From the NCBI RefSeq assembly GCF_036250065.1, contig NZ_CP109199.1, forward strand, positions 6,138,001 through 6,202,000: 64,000 nt of DNA. The letters are read 5' to 3'. Positions 50,517 to 58,606 of this stretch are shown in pieces. Below the pieces are notes generated by a model. That model was not told the DNA's origin. It ran no database searches and saw nothing but the letters and a program-made list of their open reading frames with translations. This stretch comes from Micromonospora sp. NBC_01699. Lineage in GTDB: Bacteria; Actinomycetota; Actinomycetes; Mycobacteriales; Micromonosporaceae. The position numbers and the translations under genes are program-made. Each line of letters begins with the position of its first letter. Positions within the stretch are counted from its first letter, which is position 1.

Positions 50517-51453
50517 GGCCCTGACACTCCACTCCTTTTAGTGACGATCGCGCTACCGTCGATCAAATCTGGTGCGGACGGTCCTGGGAACCGTCCGGGT
50601 GGACCAACGTGAGTGTCCTTCGGGTATCAGATCGACCACCATCGCGCCCAGCGGCATCGCGAGATCGATTCCGTCGGTCCGATAGGCGGGTACGCCACGG
50701 CGGGGCCACCACCGCCGGCACACCGGGACCAGCCCCGGCCGCCCCCGACGCCACACCACCCGACCCAGCCACAGCCGTCGACCCGATCCGCCCCGACCCG
50801 GTCCGACCCGACCCGACCCGACCCACATTCAACTCCACCACTGCTCGACGGTAGCCCATAACATCGAAGCACATCTTATTAAGTTAGTCACCAGGGCAGC
50901 CGTGATCCCGCATGAACCAACACCTCGTCGTACTTCGATTTGGTTACCATCGTAAGTATTTCGCCGTTCACATTCGTTCCGCTCGCTACGGTAACCTTGG
51001 CGACGACACGTGAGCGGGACGGATCGACCAGGTCTACCTGCTCAGCGCCACACGGGCAGGATCACTGCAAATTGCACCGGGCGACCCGTGCTCGTATCCG
51101 CCGACGTTCGGGATCACGCGTTCGGCGATGAATTCGCCGGAGCGGAAAATACCCGTACGAAATCACCGAGATCACGGAATATTCCGCGCGCAATGAGATC
51201 CCGGTCGGGATATTCTGCACGCAACTCGGGAGTCAAGTCCGCGTCACCGCCGGCGACCCCGCTCCCCCGCCGACCGACCCGTCCGGTGTACGGAATCCGC
51301 CACAACCGATTTCGCGCCACGATCCCGGACACTTCCCCGCTTCTCACCGTCCGTCACCGCCACGCGACTGTCAGCCGTCGGCACTGCCGTTGTCGGGGTC
51401 CGCCGCCGGCCTCATTGTTGGACTGGAGGCGGGTGGCCCGGAGGAGGCCCGAC
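50517..51453. other. 937-bp region without a supported gene
   Basis: It contains a hairpin CGGACGGT (50575-50582) / ACCGTCCG (50590-50597), a GACCC pentamer run at about 50775-50823 with at least four perfect units, and an AT-richer tract at about 50860-51000. Small open frames on both strands (for instance 33 codons from ATG 50912) lack ribosome sites or normal codon use. The right end must hold the promoter of the gene at 51454. Confidence 0.45.
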
Positions 51454-52251
51454 ATGGCACGCGTACGCATCGGCAGGCCCTCGGCCCGCACCGTGACGAT
51501 CATGACCGCGCCGCTGCTGGTCTTCGTCCTCGGCACCGCCTACCTGGTCGGGCTGACCGCGGGTCTGTCCACCACCACCGATCCGCCGCCCGCCGCGTCC
51601 TCGGCGACGCCGAGCGAACAGTCCACCCCGGACGGGCAGCCCACAGCGCCGACGGACGCCACCCCGTCCACGGCCAAGACCACCACCCGACAGGTGGTAC
51701 CGAGCAGGACGACGAAGCGCCCTCCCCCGCCCCGGCCGCCGATCGAATCGATCAACGTCGGCGGGGTCCAACTCGACGGCGGGAATCGGGACCAGCACTG
51801 CAAAACCTTCACCCACAACAGCCAGTTCTCCATCCCCGTCCGGGTCACCGATATCAGGATCGTCAACGGACCACCGTTCATGACCGTCGACCACAACCGG
51901 TGCCGCGGACTGGAATACGCCCCGTGCCTCAACGCCACACTTCCACCGGGCGGGACGAGGTGCGTCATCGCGGCGGGTGTGAAGCCCGGCGGCCCGACGC
52001 TCACAGACGGCTTCGGCGCGTCACACACCGGCAAGGTGGAACTGACGTTGCGGGCGACCTGCACGTCGAAGGCGGGAACGCCGTGCAGCCTGATCACGCG
52101 ACACACGCCGACCCCGGCCAACCCGGTCGAGGTGACCTGGGAGGACCGGGACGTGAACAACCACGGAGACAGGTTGATAACGATCACGGTGGTCGAGGAC
52201 GCACCCGCGACGCCGGACACCGGATCGCCCCCGTCGTCCGAGGGCCCGTGA
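51454..52251 (+). CDS. Membrane-anchored extracytoplasmic protein of unknown function
   Basis: 265 residues, ATG at 51454 with GAGGAGG 6 nt upstream. One N-terminal hydrophobic helix (about 17-38, IMTAPLLVFVLGTAYLVGL) then a Pro/Ser/Thr-rich stalk to about residue 90. The outer domain (about 95-255) has four or more Cys (QHCKTF, HNRCRG, APCLNA, TRCVIA, ATCTSK, TPCSLI), suggesting disulfides, and a beta-sandwich feel (TLPPGGTRCVIAAGV). No family recognised. The stop overlaps the next start by 4 nt, so the two proteins are made together. Confidence 0.72.
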   Translation: MARVRIGRPSARTVTIMTAPLLVFVLGTAYLVGLTAGLSTTTDPPPAASSATPSEQSTPDGQPTAPTDATPSTAKTTTRQVVPSRTTKRPPPPRPPIESINVGGVQLDGGNRDQHCKTFTHNSQFSIPVRVTDIRIVNGPPFMTVDHNRCRGLEYAPCLNATLPPGGTRCVIAAGVKPGGPTLTDGFGASHTGKVELTLRATCTSKAGTPCSLITRHTPTPANPVEVTWEDRDVNNHGDRLITITVVEDAPATPDTGSPPSSEGP

Positions 52252-53324
52252 CCTCCCCCGACCGGGCCGCCGACCCGGTGCCGCCCGACGACGCCACCCC
52301 GCAGGCGTATGCCGCCCCGCAGGCCCATACCGCCCCGCAGGCGCACGCCGCCCCACAGGCCCACGTCGCCCCGCAGGCGCACGCCGGCCTGGAGCGGGTC
52401 GGCGGGATCACCGAACGCGTCGTGCTGGTCGCCAACTTCGTCGCGCCGGTCACCGTGCTCACGTCACTGCTGCTCTACTTCGGGTACGCCGGCACCCGCG
52501 CCAGGATGCAGTATTTCGGCGTCTACCTCGACCTGGCCAACCTCTCCAACCTGGACCTGGCGCTCTACGGGCTGGAGGTGCTCTTCTTCCCCGCCGCGAT
52601 GATCTTCATGGCCCTCTTCCTCGGGGCCGCCGCGCACGGCGTGATCACCTGGCTGCTGAGTGCCCCGGAGCGGGACACCCTCAGCCTGTCGATCGCCGCC
52701 CTGATGGCAACGGTCGGCGTGCTGGGCGTCGGCCGGGCGCTGGTCGGGCTGCTCTCGGCGAACGTGTCCCGCGCCGAGTTTCCCGGCACCACCCCGCTCA
52801 CCATGGCGTTCGGCCCGGCCCTGGTCGCGTACGGGGCGTGGATCGGTTGGCGGGTGTCGCGCCGGCAGCCGGCCGGACGGCCGAGCCGGATCCTGCGCCT
52901 GCTCGACTGGTTCGGCGGCGTACCCGCGAGGCAGATCCGCCGGGTCGCGTTGACCGGTGTCGGCGGGTTGCTGGTCGCCGGGCTGTTCTGGGCGGCGAAC
53001 AACTTCGCCTGGGCGTACGGCGCCGGCCGGGCGTACGACGATGCCCTCAATCTGCCCGACCGCCCGCAGGTGTGGGTCGACACCCGGGAGCGCCTGATCG
53101 ACCCGCCGCCGGGGGTGACCGAGACCCTGTTGCCCGGTGCCCCCGCATCCCCGGCGGCCGTCGACATTCCGGACCGACCCGCCTTCCAGTACCGCTACGG
53201 CGGCCTCCGGCTGCTGCTCGAAGCGGACGGCCGGCTCTACCTGGTGCCGGGCGAGTGGACCGAACAGGGCCGCACGATAGTGCTCCCACACGACACCGAC
53301 GTACGCCTCCAGCTCGTACCGTGA
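52248..53324 (+). CDS. Polytopic membrane protein of unknown function with PQAH repeats
   Basis: 358 residues, GTG at 52248 overlapping the previous stop as GTGA. Residues about 13-45 are five copies of a six-residue APQAH unit. Then come about five hydrophobic helices: VAPVTVLTSLLLYFGYAG, LYGLEVLFFPAAMIFMALFLG, SIAALMATVGVLGVGRALVGL, LTMAFGPALVAYGAWIGW and VALTGVGGLLVAGLFWAAN. The C-terminal 90 residues are soluble and Pro-rich with a small beta domain. No family known to me. With the anchored Cys-rich protein upstream it forms an unknown two-protein membrane complex. Confidence 0.72.
   Translation: MTSPDRAADPVPPDDATPQAYAAPQAHTAPQAHAAPQAHVAPQAHAGLERVGGITERVVLVANFVAPVTVLTSLLLYFGYAGTRARMQYFGVYLDLANLSNLDLALYGLEVLFFPAAMIFMALFLGAAAHGVITWLLSAPERDTLSLSIAALMATVGVLGVGRALVGLLSANVSRAEFPGTTPLTMAFGPALVAYGAWIGWRVSRRQPAGRPSRILRLLDWFGGVPARQIRRVALTGVGGLLVAGLFWAANNFAWAYGAGRAYDDALNLPDRPQVWVDTRERLIDPPPGVTETLLPGAPASPAAVDIPDRPAFQYRYGGLRLLLEADGRLYLVPGEWTEQGRTIVLPHDTDVRLQLVP
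52294..52385 (+). repeat. 18-nt tandem repeat encoding APQAHx
   Basis: Five 18-nt units coding for TPQAYA, APQAHT, APQAHA, APQAHV and APQAHA. Third positions differ among units while the protein stays the same, so the repeat is kept at protein level. Confidence 0.75.
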
Positions 53325-53339
53325 CGCCCGCCGCCCGAA

Positions 53340-53356
53340 CGGCCACGTGTTGGCCG
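53340..53356 (+). terminator. Possible weak terminator after the PQAH membrane protein
   Basis: CGGCCA (53340-53345) and TGGCCG (53351-53356) with a 5-nt loop, 15 nt past the stop. Only 6 bp. The rest of the gap to 53558 holds no gene; AT content rises toward the next cassette. Confidence 0.4.
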
Positions 53357-53558
53357 ACTCGTCCTGACCTTGTGCTCGCCGCGTCAGCCCACCTTGAACC
53401 ATCAATACCCAAGGCAGAGGAACGCTTACCGCCACATGCGGCGGTGCCGCAAGACCGGATTACTCGGACGACGACGAATCGACCCGCCGGGCACTCCTTC
53501 GAGAGAGCACCATCGTGGTTTACTTCACATAAGTTCGAGATTCATGGAAAGGATCATC

Positions 53559-54011
53559 GTGTCTTACGAGGCAACCCTCGAAAAACTCGGTTACGAGATC
53601 GAACCAGCCGATCTTGATAATGGAAAGTTCCTGCAAGCGGTCCGAGCCGGCGACCTGATCTTTACCTCCGGACAGATTTCCGCCTGGGGTGGCAGCGAGA
53701 TCAAAGGTAAGGTGGGAGCGGACGTATCCGTCGAGGAAGCGTACGAGGCGGCCCGATACTGCGCGTTGAACAACCTCCGCGCGATCAAGGCGTTGACAGG
53801 TTCGCTAAACCAGGTCCACCGGATCGTCAAGGTGCTCGGCATGGTCAACACGGCGCCCGGCTTCGACAATACCCCGGCCGTCATCAATGGCTGCACCGAC
53901 CTGCTCCGGGAGGCGTTCGGCGACGCCGGACAACACAGCAGGAGTGCGGTGGGGATGGTGGTGCCGTTCAACTGGGCGGTCGAGATCGAGATGGTCGTAC
54001 AGGTCCGGTGA
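53559..54011 (+). CDS. RidA/YjgF-family protein (first copy)
   Basis: 150 residues. GTG at 53559 was chosen for its AAAGGA 5 nt upstream; an ATG five codons earlier lacks a site. RidA fold: FLQAVRAGDLIFTSGQISAWGG, VEEAYEAARYCALNNLRAIK, VHRIVKVLGMVNTAPGFDNTP and AGQHSRSAVGMVVPFNWAVE. This is the larger subgroup with the GDAGxHSRSAVG motif. The Arg that E. coli RidA uses for imine hydrolysis (VARLP region) is not at that place. First gene of a lower-GC cassette; a paralogue follows, and the two may form hetero-trimers. Confidence 0.88.
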   Translation: MSYEATLEKLGYEIEPADLDNGKFLQAVRAGDLIFTSGQISAWGGSEIKGKVGADVSVEEAYEAARYCALNNLRAIKALTGSLNQVHRIVKVLGMVNTAPGFDNTPAVINGCTDLLREAFGDAGQHSRSAVGMVVPFNWAVEIEMVVQVR

Positions 54012-54028
54012 GCTCGCGTGAGGTCCCG

Positions 54029-54412
54029 ATGAGGAAGCAGACTTTTTTCACGACAGAGGCGCCGCCGCCGGCGGCCTCCTACTCCCAGGCAGTCCGCAAG
54101 GGCAACATGTTGGCAATCGCGGGTCAAGTGGGCACCGTCCCGGCTACCGGCGCACTCGCCGGTCCGGACATCGCTACCCAGGCACGGCAGACACTACGCA
54201 ATCTCCAGGCGGTGCTGACCAGTGCGAACGCGTCATTCGATGACATTATCATGGTGCGCGTCTATCTGACCTCGGCAGAGCTCTTCGGTCCATTCAACGA
54301 GATCTACGCGGAATTCGTACCCGAGTCGCCACCCAGTCGCACCACCGTGTTCGTCGGACTCGGTCCGGGAATGTTGATCGAAATCGACGCGCTTGCGGTG
54401 CTGGACGACTGA
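54029..54412 (+). CDS. RidA/YjgF-family protein (second copy)
   Basis: 127 residues from ATG 54029 (GAGG 7 nt upstream), which gives the usual RidA opening KQTFFTTEAPPPAASYSQAV. An in-frame GTG at 54008, overlapping the preceding stop, is the alternative. It has RKGNMLAIAGQVG, TRQTLRNLQAVL-type helix and DDIIMVRVYLTSAELF, and ends GPGMLIEIDALAVLDD. The canonical catalytic Arg before the last strand is replaced (VGLGPG). The typical enamine/imine deaminase role is therefore uncertain; it may bind a pathway intermediate. Confidence 0.88.
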   Translation: MRKQTFFTTEAPPPAASYSQAVRKGNMLAIAGQVGTVPATGALAGPDIATQARQTLRNLQAVLTSANASFDDIIMVRVYLTSAELFGPFNEIYAEFVPESPPSRTTVFVGLGPGMLIEIDALAVLDD

Positions 54413-54503
54413 GCAGGGCCGAGATCGATCGGCGGTGGGGGCACGGCAGGCTCTATATCCAACTCACGTTTGATATACGCCCGACGGCAACCATTGGAGC
54501 GTT

Positions 54504-54965
54504 ATGAGCTTGACGCGACGAGAAAAAGTGAGCAGTCCTCCGCCGGCGATCGAGGAACAGATCGACACGATGATCGCAGCGCTGCGCCGCCGAGCGAAGC
54601 GCACGTACGCGGTCGCTCTGGCCCTGCGGACCATCATCGCGGCCTGTTCGTTCTTTGCAATTCTTCCGGACAGTGCGCTGTTCCAGATTCCGAACTATGC
54701 GCAGGCGTACGGTATCTCCACCACGGTCGCCGGCGGCATCGGTGCGGTGGCGTTCATCCTCGCGTCGAGCCTGCGCCTCGTTGACACGATCAATTCCTGC
54801 AACGAGAGTATCGCTTACCTCCAGGAACGCTCTATATATCTCCTCACCTGCGACGGTCTCTCCAGGCAGATCGCGGAGAAGGAGATCCGCAGGGAGATGG
54901 TCGCCCGCGAGGCAAGTCTCCAGAAAGACGTCTTCGCTGGCCTCGACAGGTCGTTGGATCGATAG
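54504..54965 (+). CDS. Small two-TM helical membrane protein (SLATT-like layout)
   Basis: 153 residues, ATG at 54504 with GGAGC 4 nt upstream. A cytoplasmic N-terminal helix (EEQIDTMIAALRRRAKRTY) leads to two hydrophobic helices (about 35-54 and 71-91) and a long C-terminal amphipathic helix (SIAYLQERSIYLLTCDGLSR, then QIAEKEIRREMVARE). Two helices close together with helical arms on the same side is the layout of SLATT/DUF4231 proteins, 2-TM modules used as membrane effectors in conflict systems. Sequence evidence for that family is only suggestive. It is 11 nt before the next gene, so co-transcribed. Confidence 0.65.
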   Translation: MSLTRREKVSSPPPAIEEQIDTMIAALRRRAKRTYAVALALRTIIAACSFFAILPDSALFQIPNYAQAYGISTTVAGGIGAVAFILASSLRLVDTINSCNESIAYLQERSIYLLTCDGLSRQIAEKEIRREMVAREASLQKDVFAGLDRSLDR

Positions 54966-54975
54966 GAAACCGACG

Positions 54976-56019
54976 GTGCTTGCTTGTGTCGGAGTTCTCG
55001 GTAGCCCACTGAATACGCCCGTGGTCGACGAGATACGGGCAATCACCAGCGCGTCTACGCTGCCCGTCTTCGACGGTAGCCTGCTGTTCTTCAGCATTCC
55101 GCGCTACGAACTGGGCTTCGATGCGATCTGCGACGTGATAAGGCGCCATCCCACACATCGCTACATATTCACGCTGGGCGACTTCAACGAGGGTGAACGA
55201 CCGGCGTTCTACGATCTCTACACCAGGTTCGCCATCGGTTCCCAGGGCGCACCCGGCGAGATTCTCATGTGCGCGCAGACATACGCCCGGTCGGTGGGCA
55301 GCTTTCGACTATTTCCGATCATGGACTATCATCCACTGGTCACCGGCGTCATGATCGGCTCCGGTATGTTGGAGACGAAATTCGGGCGGATGGAGAACTC
55401 GACTCTCTGGTATTCGTCGCGAAACGTCACCTACGTTGACCCACACCAACGCTTCCACGGGATGACGAGCCGCTCCGAGTTGAACTTCTGGTACTCGGCG
55501 GCCGGCTTCATCTACCTGGCGCACCAGGCGGCCCTCATCCGTGGGTTCAATGCCCGGTCCCGCCGCATCGTGGTGTATTCGAGGCTCGATCTCGGCACCG
55601 CGCTCTTTCTGAAGCTAATCTTCACCTTCGAGGCCATCGGAGTACATCTCGTCTTTGTCTACGAGGAGGACCTGGCCAAATTCTCGGATGCGAACCTGGC
55701 CGCGCCGGTGGAGATTTTTTCGCGCTCAGGTGACTACTCGTTGCTTATGATCGATGGCGTCTCATACTATAGCGACAAAGCTGAAGTGGCGCTACGGATC
55801 AGTGAAGCCCAAGCCGACCTTGTCCAGACTCGGGGGGTCTACCAGTCGGTCGAGCAGTTCATGACGGCCTTCGATAGATACGTGGTGAACTCCGATCGAC
55901 AGGAATGGCGGCGCCGAGCCGGGACGGCGCGCGACCTGTTCCAGAAGTTCAGCGGCCGCCCGATCTCCGAGCAGCAGGTGATCCTGGAAACGTACGTCGA
56001 GCGCTGGAGGAGCCTATGA
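54976..56019 (+). CDS. Protein of unknown function (347 aa) in the lower-GC cassette
   Basis: 347 residues, GTG at 54976 with AGGAA 7 nt upstream. I recognise no family. The N-terminus VLACVGVLGSPLNTPVVDEI resembles a Rossmann-type strand-loop-helix. Aromatic-rich segments follow (ICDVIRRHPTHRYIFTLGDF, MDYHPLVTGVMIGSGM, NFWYSAAGFIYLAHQAALI), then RIVVYSRLDLGTALFLKLIF and VHLVFVYEEDLAKFSD, an alternating strand/helix pattern. No signal or clear membrane segments. The stop overlaps the next start by 4 nt (ATGA). Likely a cytoplasmic enzyme or binding protein specific to this cassette. Confidence 0.75.
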   Translation: MLACVGVLGSPLNTPVVDEIRAITSASTLPVFDGSLLFFSIPRYELGFDAICDVIRRHPTHRYIFTLGDFNEGERPAFYDLYTRFAIGSQGAPGEILMCAQTYARSVGSFRLFPIMDYHPLVTGVMIGSGMLETKFGRMENSTLWYSSRNVTYVDPHQRFHGMTSRSELNFWYSAAGFIYLAHQAALIRGFNARSRRIVVYSRLDLGTALFLKLIFTFEAIGVHLVFVYEEDLAKFSDANLAAPVEIFSRSGDYSLLMIDGVSYYSDKAEVALRISEAQADLVQTRGVYQSVEQFMTAFDRYVVNSDRQEWRRRAGTARDLFQKFSGRPISEQQVILETYVERWRSL

Positions 56020-56978
56020 AAGACGTCGTGATCGCAGGCTGGTCCAATCTCCGTCCAGATCAGTTGCAACAGGTCGCGCGGCGGTGCCGGCTGACCCTCA
56101 CACCCGACTCCGCGCTCGAAGCCATGCGCAATGCCGAGATCCTGGTGCTCGGACAGGCCATCCCGGTGACGACGAGTCTCCTGCGTGACCTGCCCGACCT
56201 GCGCATGGTCATCGCCGGATCGTCGACCGTCGAGCATATCGACATCGCCGCCTGCGCCGAGGCGGACGTCAACGTCAGATGGTTCCCCGGCTACTGCGCC
56301 AAGGCAGTGGCCGAACACACCCTCACCTGCATTCTGATGGGGCTGACCCAGGTCCTCCCGGCGGTGGACAACGTCCGCCGAGGTTCCTGGGACAGTTTCG
56401 GCTTCCCCGCCCGTGAGTTCTCCGGTCGAATGGTCGCGGTGATCGGCTTCGGTGCGACCGGTCGTATCGTGCATGACCTGTGTGCGGTGCTCGGGTTTGT
56501 CACCCGCGCGATCACGGCGGAGACCGGCGAGCAGGAGCGCGCCGAGACACTGTCCGCCGCAGACGTGATCACATTGCACGCCGACATCAACAGCACGAGT
56601 CGCAGGTTGCTCGGCCGGCGAGAGATGGACATGTTGCGCGACGACGTGGTCATCGTGAACACGGCAGAGGGCTCGCTGCTCGACGAGTTCGCCCTGGTCG
56701 ACTTCCTCACCGGGAACCCTCGGGCGAGCGCGCTGCTCGATGTGTGCGAGGTCGAGCCGCTCGTCCCCGACCACCCGTTCCGTGGCCTGTCGAACCTTGT
56801 TGTCACCCCGCACGTCGCCTGGAACTCCGAGGAGTCCGACGCCTACCTCGCGGATCAGGTCTATGTGGCGCTGATGAACGCCATCGACAACGGGTGGACC
56901 ACGCCGGACGGACAGACCGGAGTTCGACTGCTCACGGAGCTGTCCACCGACGCCCGTCGGCACGACGGGAAATGCTAG
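56016..56978 (+). CDS. D-2-hydroxyacid-dehydrogenase-like protein lacking the catalytic Arg
   Basis: 320 residues, ATG at 56016 with GGAGGAG 4 nt upstream. It has the two-domain D-isomer dehydrogenase fold with NAD motif GFGATG (144-149), catalytic-type Glu247 (CEVEP) and His266 (TPHVAW). The expected NTARG motif reads NTAEG, so the substrate-binding/catalytic Arg is Glu218. In phosphoglycerate and other family dehydrogenases that Arg holds the carboxylate, so the substrate or the reaction must differ, or the enzyme is inactive. It overlaps the genes on both sides and belongs to the same operon. Confidence 0.88.
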   Translation: MKDVVIAGWSNLRPDQLQQVARRCRLTLTPDSALEAMRNAEILVLGQAIPVTTSLLRDLPDLRMVIAGSSTVEHIDIAACAEADVNVRWFPGYCAKAVAEHTLTCILMGLTQVLPAVDNVRRGSWDSFGFPAREFSGRMVAVIGFGATGRIVHDLCAVLGFVTRAITAETGEQERAETLSAADVITLHADINSTSRRLLGRREMDMLRDDVVIVNTAEGSLLDEFALVDFLTGNPRASALLDVCEVEPLVPDHPFRGLSNLVVTPHVAWNSEESDAYLADQVYVALMNAIDNGWTTPDGQTGVRLLTELSTDARRHDGKC

Positions 56979-57703
56979 TGGCAGTGTTTTACGACCCGGA
57001 CGAGTCCGAGTTCTACGGCAGGTGCGCGGAGCGATTTCTCGATCGGGACGTCAGATCCGGTCATGTCGTGGAGCTGGGGGCGGGCAATGCCGAGGCTATC
57101 TGCACCGCGCTGGAGCGTAGTCGGTTCGACGGTCTGGTCCATGGCTACGAGATCAGCGAGGATTCCGTGACGGTCGGTCGTAGCAATATCGCCGTCCGGG
57201 GGCTCGAACATCGGTACCGTGTCCGCCACGGCGACTTCTTCGCGTTCACGGAGGAGCAGCTCGCGGTGCCCTTCATGATGACCAATCCGCCTTATCTGAC
57301 GTGTCCGGTCGGCGATCCGGCCTTCCCCCATCTCGCCGCCGGTCCCACCGGCACCGCGGTCAGCGACCGTGTCCTGTCGGCACACTTCACGGGGATACTC
57401 ATGATGGTGTCGTCGTACGCGAATCCATTACACACTCTGGCGCTGGCACGGCGGCACGGCTACATCATGGTCGACTGGAGGGTGCAGCGCCTGACGATGG
57501 GCCGCTACTCGGCCGCGCCCACCGTCCAGCAGGGCATCCGACTACTTGCCGAACAGGGGCGCGCGTTCGTTTCCGGCGATCGTTACCTGCTGGCCGGCGT
57601 CGTCTGGCACCGCTCCAGCAATCACGTCGCAGACCGATCCCACGAGTTGGCGACGGCCCTGCGGGCGTTCGACGCGCAACGGTCGGCCAGACTGCCGTCC
57701 TGA
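56972..57703 (+). CDS. SAM-dependent methyltransferase with NPPY motif
   Basis: 243 residues from ATG 56972, overlapping the dehydrogenase stop; GTG 56978 is an alternative. Class I fold: motif I HVVELGAGNAEAICTALE (31-48), acidic GYEIS and NPPY at 105-108. NPPY marks N-methylation of an amide or amino group, as in HemK/PrmC and N6-adenine methylases. No DNA target-recognition domain is present and no release-factor gene is near. In this context it may modify a small molecule or a protein partner. Last rightward gene of the operon; it meets PhyH tail to tail. Confidence 0.85.
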   Translation: MLVAVFYDPDESEFYGRCAERFLDRDVRSGHVVELGAGNAEAICTALERSRFDGLVHGYEISEDSVTVGRSNIAVRGLEHRYRVRHGDFFAFTEEQLAVPFMMTNPPYLTCPVGDPAFPHLAAGPTGTAVSDRVLSAHFTGILMMVSSYANPLHTLALARRHGYIMVDWRVQRLTMGRYSAAPTVQQGIRLLAEQGRAFVSGDRYLLAGVVWHRSSNHVADRSHELATALRAFDAQRSARLPS

Positions 57704-57708
57704 CGGGT

Positions 57709-58521
57709 TCAGGTGTGGTCGTCAGGATGGATCCAGTAGCTCGTCAAGATCAGCCTGTGCCGGTCGCGAAGCGGCGTCGCCCGGTGCAGCCCGCGCCCGT
57801 CGAAGACGATCGCCGTACCGGCCTTCCCGACGCAGAGGAGATCCTCGAATCCGTAGTCCGCCTTCAACTGTCGAACCTCGTGCGGCCAGAACGAACCGAG
57901 GAAGTACAGGTCGGTGTCACGCCCGGCGTATCCATTTTCCGCGGTCCGGTACCAGCGAAATATCCGGTACTCCGCCCAGCGGCGCCAGAAGCCACGATGA
58001 CTTCCCCGGAGATAGATCATCGGCGCGTTTTCCTCGGTGACGTCGTCGACGAACAGGAACACCTTGGTACGGTGCTTCCAGGTGTCCATATGGTAATTCG
58101 TCTCGAAAGTCGGGAAGTCTCCTCTCTCTTTCTTCAGGCCGATGGTGCGACGGAGCGGGTACGCCTGTTTCGAGAGTTGTCCCCTGACGACGTCCTTGAC
58201 CAGCTGATTCTCGAAGAACGGCGCGAATGCCGGTATCCGGTCCGCGTCAAGGTACATCAACGACCGGTCGCCCTCCGGGGAGAGCGTCATCGCCTCAATT
58301 GGCGGCATTGCCTGACGGATCTGTTCCAGATTCTCTTCGGAGAGTAGGCCCTCAAGTACGACGATGCCGTCCCGCTGGAGCGTCCGTACCGCCTCGGCGG
58401 CCCGCCCGGTTGGTGTCTCTCGACGCAGACGACGATAGTACCGTCGGCGCTTCCACAGGAAGGGGAACACCGACAGAAGCCCGAACAGATGATCGAAAGC
58501 ATAGTTGCTCGGCGATGTCAT
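57709..58521 (-). CDS. Phytanoyl-CoA dioxygenase (PhyH) family Fe(II)/2-oxoglutarate oxygenase
   Basis: 270 residues, ATG at 58521 with GAAGG 6 nt upstream. It shows the iron triad: HMD with His144 and Asp146, distal His246 in GLHRATP, and Arg252/Arg256 for 2-oxoglutarate. The segments FETNYHMDTWKHRTKVFLF, NAPMIYLRGSHRGF and GKAGTAIVFDGRGLHR are typical. It would hydroxylate or desaturate a substrate with loss of CO2. The first 35 residues are basic and aromatic (FLWKRRRYYRRLRR), perhaps for membrane contact. It is on the opposite strand to the cassette but inside it. Confidence 0.9.
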   Translation of the reverse strand: MTSPSNYAFDHLFGLLSVFPFLWKRRRYYRRLRRETPTGRAAEAVRTLQRDGIVVLEGLLSEENLEQIRQAMPPIEAMTLSPEGDRSLMYLDADRIPAFAPFFENQLVKDVVRGQLSKQAYPLRRTIGLKKERGDFPTFETNYHMDTWKHRTKVFLFVDDVTEENAPMIYLRGSHRGFWRRWAEYRIFRWYRTAENGYAGRDTDLYFLGSFWPHEVRQLKADYGFEDLLCVGKAGTAIVFDGRGLHRATPLRDRHRLILTSYWIHPDDHT

Positions 58522-58606
58522 GATCGCCTTCCGTCATCGCAGAGATCGTAATCTGTGAATATTATTGCGTGGTGTGCGATGAATCGCAACAAGGGGTGAG
58601 CAATTG

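Noticed and set aside
50775-50823. CRISPR-like array
   Set aside because: The repeat is a simple GACCC pentamer without spacers; no cas gene is present anywhere in the window.
50912-51013. 33-codon ORF from ATG 50912
   Set aside because: No ribosome site and AT-rich third positions unlike any neighbour.
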